Positions 57,600 to 64,000 of a DNA stretch of 64,000 bases are shown in pieces (position 1 is the stretch's first letter; every line of letters begins with the position of its first letter). The notes under the pieces were generated by a model. That model saw only the letters and a program-made list of their open reading frames with translations. It did not search any database and was not told the origin of the DNA. The DNA comes from Malania oleifera (Eukaryota; Streptophyta; Magnoliopsida; Santalales; Ximeniaceae), in assembly GCF_029873635.1 (NCBI RefSeq), contig NC_080423.1:110253087-110317086 (forward strand), in the 5' to 3' direction. The position numbers were made by a program, and so were the translations under genes.

Positions 57600-58010
57600 A
57601 AAAAGAAACATATATATACACACATGCACATTTAACCATGCCGTTGCATGGACTGCAATGTCCTAAACAAATGGGTTCAATTTCAATTAAGCCCCCACCA
57701 ACTAATCAAACTGATTACTACTTAATAATAATTTATATAATTAGATTCTTTAAATATTTTGAACATCCCTTAATTACTTCCCCCTGGTGGGAATTTTTTT
57801 TTTTTTTTTTTAAATAAAAAGAAAAGAGGATATATATACACACACACATGCACATTTAGCCATAGCACTGCATGGACTGCAATGTCCTATAGAAAAAAAT
57901 TCAATTTCAATTAAGCCCATCAACCAGTCAAGCTGATTATTATTTAATATTAACTTTTCTAATTAAATTCTTCAAATATTTTGAACATCCTTTAATGATT
58001 TTTATCTAAA
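57600..58010 (+). repeat. Tandem duplication of about 220 bp
   Basis: Copies at 57606-57783 and 57828-58005 share 'cacatgcacatttaaccat', 'gcatggactgcaatgtccta', 'tcaatttcaattaagccc' and 'aatattttgaacatcc'. Separated by a T run. Non-coding. Confidence 0.8.
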
Positions 58011-58041
58011 AGAAAATTTTTTTTAAAAAAAAAGTCATTAA

Positions 58042-58746
58042 TGGGACATTTGGTTTGCAAAATCAAAAAATATTCCCGCAGAATCACATTCTTAGGTATG
58101 CGATGTGTACCTCATTGGGATATTTTTAATTGATTTGCGTTGTAAGAGTCTCAGAAATGTACATGGGACGCTTCTGTCAATATTTGATTTAACATGAGAA
58201 CGCTAGTAGACTTTTCAAGAAGGTGACCACTATACCCTTGACCTAAGGATCGAAAACATATGAGAAACAATCATATTTTCAGCACAACAACCTATTAAGA
58301 ATATGGATTTAATTAAATCCATGCCCTAAAAATTTCAACCAACAAAAATTAAAAAACTCAACACTTAATAATCTAATTAACCAAAATAATTGGGCTCAAT
58401 TCTATTGTATTGTGTTATAATAATATTACTTGCATTTTTACTATTGATTTCTTTTTTTGCTGTTATATAATAATAGCATAGGATGGGAGCATTATTGTCT
58501 AACCAACCAAAATATTAAGGCAATTTGGTCCCAAAAACAGAAGCCTCATGGAAATGAGATTCCAATGAAACTCACACAGTGGGAGAAAAGAATAAAATTC
58601 CCATGCTTTGTGGGAATCCTTCAATTCCTAGGACTGTGAGATTACTGCCTTGTCAAATTCTAGCTCCAAAACAAGCATGGGAATGAGATGTGCTATGAAC
58701 AGCACATTCCTAGGAATATTAAAAGATGTTGTGAACCAAATGCCCC
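58042..58746. mobile_element. PIF/Harbinger-like MITE with TAA target duplication
   Basis: The left end GGGACATTTGGTTTGCAAAATC and right end GATGTTGTGAACCAAATGCCCC are imperfect inverted repeats. TAA lies on both sides (58039-58041 and 58747-58749). The subterminal 'cacattc...aggaa' phrases also mirror each other. No transposase is encoded, and the interior open frame is not protein-like. Confidence 0.55.
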
Positions 58747-59098
58747 TAAGGTTTTATTAGGATCTCCGTTTGGAAGATTAGTAACTTAGGAAAAGCATTC
58801 TAAATAGTCAGTGTCCGCAAATTGTTCATTAGAACATACAGATGTCTCCAAATCAGGATTATCCTTCAGAAGAGAGCCAGCTTAAAAAATGCTGGATTAC
58901 AAATTATGACACACGTATAAGGTAAGAAGACAGGCAAACTGCAGAACAGGCAAATGAAATAAAAAATGACACTTTTTTAACATCCAGAAGAAAACTGACA
59001 TTTCAAATCAATAAACAAATAGAAACAAAAACAGATGTAGTAATTTCCAGTTTCATTAGACAAACTAAAAGGAAAAAACTCAAATAACAGGAAGACAA

Positions 59099-59493
59099 TT
59101 ACAATGATCCGGGCGATGACAGTTTCCCAGCCAACCACCCAGGTGGATTCTGTCTCACTAACTTGCTGAGCCCCTTCATGTGTGAGCTCAGAAGCTAAAC
59201 ATTAGCACTTAATGGGAGATTTAAAGCAAATAATAGAACTTTTACTACTAAACATACATTTTTGCTCCAGTTGGGACAAAAAAAAAGTAATAAAGAGAGT
59301 TGATTATACTAAAAAATTGCATGTTCTCTTGTTCCAATTTGCAAAGAGACAATTAAGTTCAGGAGCATACCCTTCTTTCCCAATATGGAAGGAAACAAAC
59401 AAAATCATAGACTGGAGTAATAGTTGACGCCAAAATAACATTGAGTCCAGTAAACAGCAAGAGTGCTGTCATAGGGCGGGTTCTATGTGGCAT
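59099..59493 (-). CDS. Small single-pass membrane protein, two exons, 72 residues
   Basis: Exon 1 is 59371-59493 and encodes MPHRTRPMTALLLFTGLNVI then LASTITPVYDFVCFLPYWERR. Exon 2 is 59099-59194 and encodes LLSSHMKGLSKLVRQNPPGW then LAGKLSSPGSL and TAA. The intron (59195-59370) begins GTATGC and ends TTTAG, and both junctions are phase 0. The N-terminal half is a membrane segment between basic residues and a PYWERR motif. I recall short conserved plant proteins starting MPHRTRPMTALL with the same TPVYDFVCFLPYWERR block, function unknown to me; their usual C terminus may differ, so exon 2 may be one of several alternatives. Both exons are under 60 codons. Without splicing the frame would stop six bases past the donor. 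Confidence 0.62.
59195..59370 (-). other. Intron of the small membrane protein gene
   Basis: On the minus strand it opens AGG|GTATGC and closes GTTTAG|CTT. It is AT-rich (176 nt) and carries stop codons in the frame of exon 1. The open frame on the other strand (59212-59427) is a shadow. Confidence 0.6.
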
Positions 59494-59746
59494 TTTCCTT
59501 ATGTCTAAGCTTCAAGTTGCAATCACGAGCAGATGTTAAGAAATCAATCCCTGTTTGGATAATACACATAACTCATTATGCAAACCCACATGCTCAGTTA
59601 TGACAGAGAAACTATTTAAGTTAAAAAAAAATTAAGGTAAATACAAATATGTCCTATGATTGTGTTATCTAAAAAAATGCCTTATGAATTATATAGACAA
59701 ACTTGCCAGCAAGCACCAATAATAAGGCCAGTATTCAATGATTCAC

Positions 59747-61275
59747 AAATAATAATAATAATAATAATAATACAACAACAAGCCTTAAGTCCCATTAGGT
59801 ATAGTTGGCTACATGAATCCCTTTCCGCCAATTCACCCAATTTAGAGCATTTTCCTCTATTAGATTAAGGGCTATTAAATCCTTCCTCATTACCTCATTC
59901 CAAGTAATTTTAGGTCAACCCATATACTTTTTTATGCCAGAAACCATAACTAACTCAATCTTCCTCACACATGCTCTACTAGGCCTGCATTTTAAATGTC
60001 CAAACCATCTAAGTCGCCCTTCCCTTATCTCATTTTCAACAGGTGCTATGCCTAAATTTTTGCGTATATGCTCATTTCTTACTTTATCTTTTAATGCTAA
60101 ACCACTCATCCACCTTAGCATACGCATCTCAGCAACTTTCATTCTTTGTATATGTTGTTTCTTAGTTGCCCAACATTTTGAAGTCTGGACCATAAAGCAT
60201 AGCTGGCCCTATAGCCGTCTTATAAAATTTTCCTTTTAATTTTAAGGGTATTCTACAATCACACAACACACCTAACGCACTCCTCCATTTTACCCAACCT
60301 GCTTTAATTCTATGTACTACATCTTCTTCAATTTCCCCTTTCACTTGCATAATAGATCCAAGATATCTAAATCTATCGGTGCTATTAATCTCTTGATTAT
60401 CCAATCTTCTCTTTGTTGCTACTCCATGCATTACTGAAATTACACTTCATGTATTCAATCTTATTCCAATTTATCCTAAACCCTTTAGACTCTAATGTGG
60501 CTCTCCAAAGTTCTAACTTAGATTCCACTCCGCTCCTACTATCACCAATCAACACAATATCATCAATAAACAATATACACCAATGAATCTCATCTTGGAT
60601 ATTCCTAGTAATTTCATCAATTACTAAAGTAAAAAACATAAAGACTTAAAGTAGAACCTTGATGAACACCTATTGAGATTGGGAACTCTCTAGACTCTCC
60701 TCCTATGATCCTGATGCTAGTCATTACTCTATCATACATATCCTTAATGACCTTCGTATATCCACTGCAAACTCCCATATCTTCTAGTACCCACCAAAGC
60801 CCTTCCGTAGATACTCTATCATAAGCTTTCTCTAGATCAATAAAAACCATATGCAAGTCCTTCCTCTTTTCCCAAACTTTTCCATTAAACTTCTTAAAAG
60901 ATAAATAACTTCTATTATTGATCTCTCAGGTATTGAATCAAATTGATTTTTTGAAATCTTCATTTCTAATCTTATTCTATTTTTTTGACACCAACTCGTT
61001 GACTCCTCTAAAATAATATAGTCTAGCTCTTGCTTCAAAATTACCATCCTCAGTCACTCCTTTTTAGAAAGCCCCTCATGAATCTCATTCCTATCTAGCA
61101 CATTCAACTCAAAATAATCCCTTTTATAATTATAACATCTCCCAACACCTTGAATTTCCACTATTTAACCTCCTTTTCAACTCTTTTAGCTTCTTCATAA
61201 ATCTAAATCCTTCTCAACCAACAACATCATAACTACTCCAACACTCCCTAACCAAATTACAAAAACTATAATGAT
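59747..61275 (-). mobile_element. RTE-type LINE, 5' truncated, minus strand
   Basis: Encodes, in minus-strand order, the endonuclease-RT linker, RT block FDSIPERSIIEVIYLLRSLM (about 60.9 kb), HMVFIDLEKAYDRVSTEGLWW (60.80-60.85 kb), GGESREFPISIGVHQGSTLS (about 60.68 kb), the catalytic box as FIDDIVLIGDSRSGVESKLE (about 60.55 kb, FADD changed to FIDD), and the downstream KMLGN/WATKKQHIQRMKVAEMR part to 59915. The 3' end is 'cccattaggtatagttggct' (plus strand) followed by a TTG/TTA simple-repeat tail (59747-59780), the usual RTE terminus. Several frameshifts; not autonomous. A 3' fragment of the same family is at 39993-40105. Confidence 0.85.
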
Positions 61276-62960
61276 CAGTAAGGACCTGAACCCGAGTGGG
61301 TTCCTAAATATAAATTTTCTAGTGAAAGCAAATAAATCTAAATTATTTTTATTACCAGAGTACTAATTAACTTTATTACAAATATATATTTCAACTATTA
61401 AAATTAACATTCTTAAAATTCTAAAATACACAAACATATTCTAAAATTGCATTATGCTAAATTTTTATTCTACTCTACTCTCTCTATTCCCACCCATGCA
61501 CTTGCTACGCTAGATTTCTGGTACACTCTTCAGAATTATCTGAAATGTAAAATAATGATTGGGGTGAGACGATACTCAGTAAGTAAATAAGATTATTATT
61601 AATGTGTGGCCAAAATGAACTTTCATAATATTATAATTTCGTAAAATAATATTTAATATTGAAACTTCAAGACTACATTTAAAATAAATGTAAATTTTTA
61701 AAAAAAATTATAAAACTTTTAACATCAACTATAGCAGTAAAATTTTATAATTATACACTGCAACTGTTAAATTGAACTTGTTAATTTTAAAAATGTATCT
61801 ATAATACTTAATTATATATATGAATATTTTTCCTTATACGTTTCCTTCAGATCATTATTTAGGCACAAAAATGACCCTATTCACATAAACATATATTTTT
61901 CCTTCAAATCATCAATAGTACTATACACGTAATTAAATATGTATATACATATACTATTAAAACCTCCCTTAGGTCTGTTAATCGTAAGTCATGTTTACCT
62001 CCACGACTAGGTTGTACAGTTCAAAAACTTGACTTAACTAGCTAGTCGGCCGACCAAACTAAATTAATGTACATGATCATTAAGTAAGATTTTTCCTATT
62101 AAGTCCTGACCCGGAATCAAGTGTGCACTCAGAAGAAATCCACTACCATATATAATCATTCTGTAAACAGTATGGGTGCACTCTAATCCATTTAAACTTT
62201 AGGTTACGGTACCGAACATTTGTAATTTTCTGTATCCTCCGAGCCATAAGGTGTTTTGAAAACATCTTATTATATAATTTATGCAATTAAAATAATATCA
62301 TGAAGATCTCATTTTAACTTATATTTTTATGAAATGTGTAACGTAAAAATAAATTCATGTAGTTTTTATTCATATTTTCGTGAAATATGTAACATAAAAA
62401 TAAACTCATGCCACACGATTTTCGTGTTAGAAATATTTTCTTAAATAGAAATTAATGTTGTAAAATGTCCGAGGGGTTTAGAACATTTTTTAACTCAAAA
62501 ATAAATGCAAGTATATTAAAAAAAAAGCTGGTATAATTAAATATGCATAAAAATAAACTCAAAAAATTTTTATGAAAAATAACTAACATGATCAAAATTT
62601 ACTTACCATGACTTATTCCTGTGAAGCGGTCACACTAAACTTTCAACTCTTATAAGAGTGAGATTGGAAAAAGTGGAGAAATGAGAATTTAATGTATAAC
62701 AAAAATTCTCCTAACGCCACTCAATTTTTTTCTCACTCTTTTTTTCTTCTTTCCGTTTCTTTCTCATTTCTCTTCTGTCTTTCTTCATTCCTCACAACTC
62801 CTTATATAGCCGTGGGAGTAATGAGGATATGATATATAGAATCATTTATTTATTTGTTCTTTCATTATCCAATGGAGCATAAAAGGCGTGGATGATTGAG
62901 AAAGCATGGGAGTAAATGGGGATGGGTGAGTGGTGGGGTGATGATGGGTGAGTGGTGGGG
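61276..62960 (-). mobile_element. Ty3/gypsy-type LTR remnant, minus strand
   Basis: On the minus strand it has the chromovirus LTR layout: TATA-type CTATATAAGG with a following purine-rich start region (62770-62815), and near its end 'cttactgagtatcgtctcac' with 'cccaatcatt' (61560-61590), matching 'cttactgaacgtcgtctcat' in the 40919-42857 LTR. It ends near 'gggttcaggtcc' at 61285. No coding part is attached. Limits approximate. Confidence 0.45.
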
Positions 62961-62974
62961 TGACGGCTATCATT

Positions 62975-63005
<31 letters not shown>

Positions 63006-63294
63006 CATTATATTTCAATTGTGGGGGACATGGGGGCTGCTTACCTATTACATATTATATATATATATATATATATATATAGGATGGTAAGGCATGCGGC
63101 GGCTTTATATATATGTATATTATATGCATGTGCTTGTTTCATTATTTTTATTATTTCTAACAATTTATGTGCATGGCCACCTACTTTTTATATGTATATA
63201 TATATATATATATACACATACATTATACGCAAGTGATTGTTTTGTTGCTTTTATTGTTTATGACAATTCATGCAAGTGTATGCATAATCACCTA

Positions 63295-63332
<38 letters not shown>

Positions 63333-64000
63333 CATATATTTCTACAATATATGTCAATTAAAAAATATTATTTTATATATATATACCTATATATGTACAC
63401 TAATTGTGTCTACTCTGTTTATCCTATGAAATTCCACTTTGGCCAGGCCGACCTCCAGGGAGTGACTGAGCCGCAATGGTCTCTAAGCACTCGCTTAGAC
63501 AAGGTCTTTCTTAGACATCAATCATGGAATCAAGAATCCTAACAGATAAACACCTTCATATTGATATTAACTTAATGACCATTTTTATTTATTTTTTATT
63601 ATTATGCTTTGATCATATATACATTTTTTGGTCATTACATGATCCATCCACATATTCTCAAACTAAAATGGAGTTGGGCCTCTAGCCTTTATAGACTCCA
63701 ACCAAACACGAAACTAGTTAGAAATAGGCCCAGCTAGAATCTCCAGAGTGAGATTAGGAAACTTGTCCTCCCACTCTTCAGTAAGTAGAAATGATCAAAT
63801 CTACAAGCTATTGCTCTAACCCCCACCCCCCACCAGTCCAACTAAATGAAGCGCTCTACAACTAAATCTCTCTCCAACCATACTCTCTAATTAAGCAATA
63901 AAAACATTGCATACAAAACAAAAACCTCACACCAACATTTTTCTCTCACGAGAATCTCTCAAAGTTGAAGTCATCCTCAATCATTTACCCAGGATAAAAA
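62961..64000. other. Microsatellite-rich DNA and uncharacterised right end
   Basis: TA runs at 62976-63006, 63056-63082 and 63196-63214, and an ATT run at 63297-63331, generate spurious open frames. From 63430 to 64000 the sequence is less repetitive, but I see no supported exon. It may continue into something beyond the window. Confidence 0.45.

Noticed and set aside
62896-63429. Tyr/Ile-rich open frames at the right end
   Set aside because: They are translations of TA and ATT microsatellites.

Overview
This is a nuclear window from a flowering plant, probably a eudicot. It is very AT-rich, with intron-containing host genes, interstitial TTTAGGG repeats, Ty1/copia, Ty3/gypsy and TRIM elements, L1 and RTE LINEs, and a decayed plastid insertion. 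The species cannot be fixed from the sequence.

Host protein-coding content is thin. A three-exon CASP-like membrane protein gene lies at 7441-8261 (+). An intronless 558-residue armadillo-repeat protein gene lies at 18615-20291 (-). A two-exon gene for a 72-residue single-pass membrane protein lies at 59099-59493 (-); both exons are short enough to be missed by a length filter. Two protein-like terminal exons that I do not recognise lie at 13628-13794 and 16524-16657 (-).

The most striking content is a family of about sixteen MIR169-like hairpins between 28.3 and 51.2 kb. One minus-strand hairpin at 28.33-28.47 kb keeps the classic miR169 core TAGCCAAGGATGA. The plus-strand copies carry the shifted core TAGCCAAGAATGAGTTGCC on the 5' arm and GGCACTCATTCTTGGCTAACC on the 3' arm. 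At 49.29-51.19 kb six hairpins sit in tandem with a period near 350 bp, downstream of a TATA box. A second, older block (33.73-34.42, 39.93-40.92 and 45.35-45.77 kb) has a homologous TATA-containing leader and homologous far-upstream sequence. This points to a segmental duplication of a whole polycistronic locus, after which one copy was split by a copia element (34.5-39.8 kb) and a gypsy element (40.9-44.3 kb).

The rest is mainly repeats. 1-2.9 kb holds LTR remnants. 10.05 and 22.2 kb carry two copies of a SINE-like retroposon. 13.8 kb has interstitial telomere repeats. 15.2 and 27.3-28.07 kb carry TRIMs, the latter a TRIM nested inside another TRIM. 17.7-18.0 kb is a plastid DNA insertion with a trnR-ACG relic beside a run of 24 G. 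30.7-31.26 kb is a 145-bp minisatellite. 52.6-56.1 kb is a broken L1, 58.04-58.75 kb a PIF/Harbinger-like MITE, 59.75-61.27 kb a broken RTE LINE, and 61.3-63.0 kb a minus-strand gypsy-like LTR remnant.
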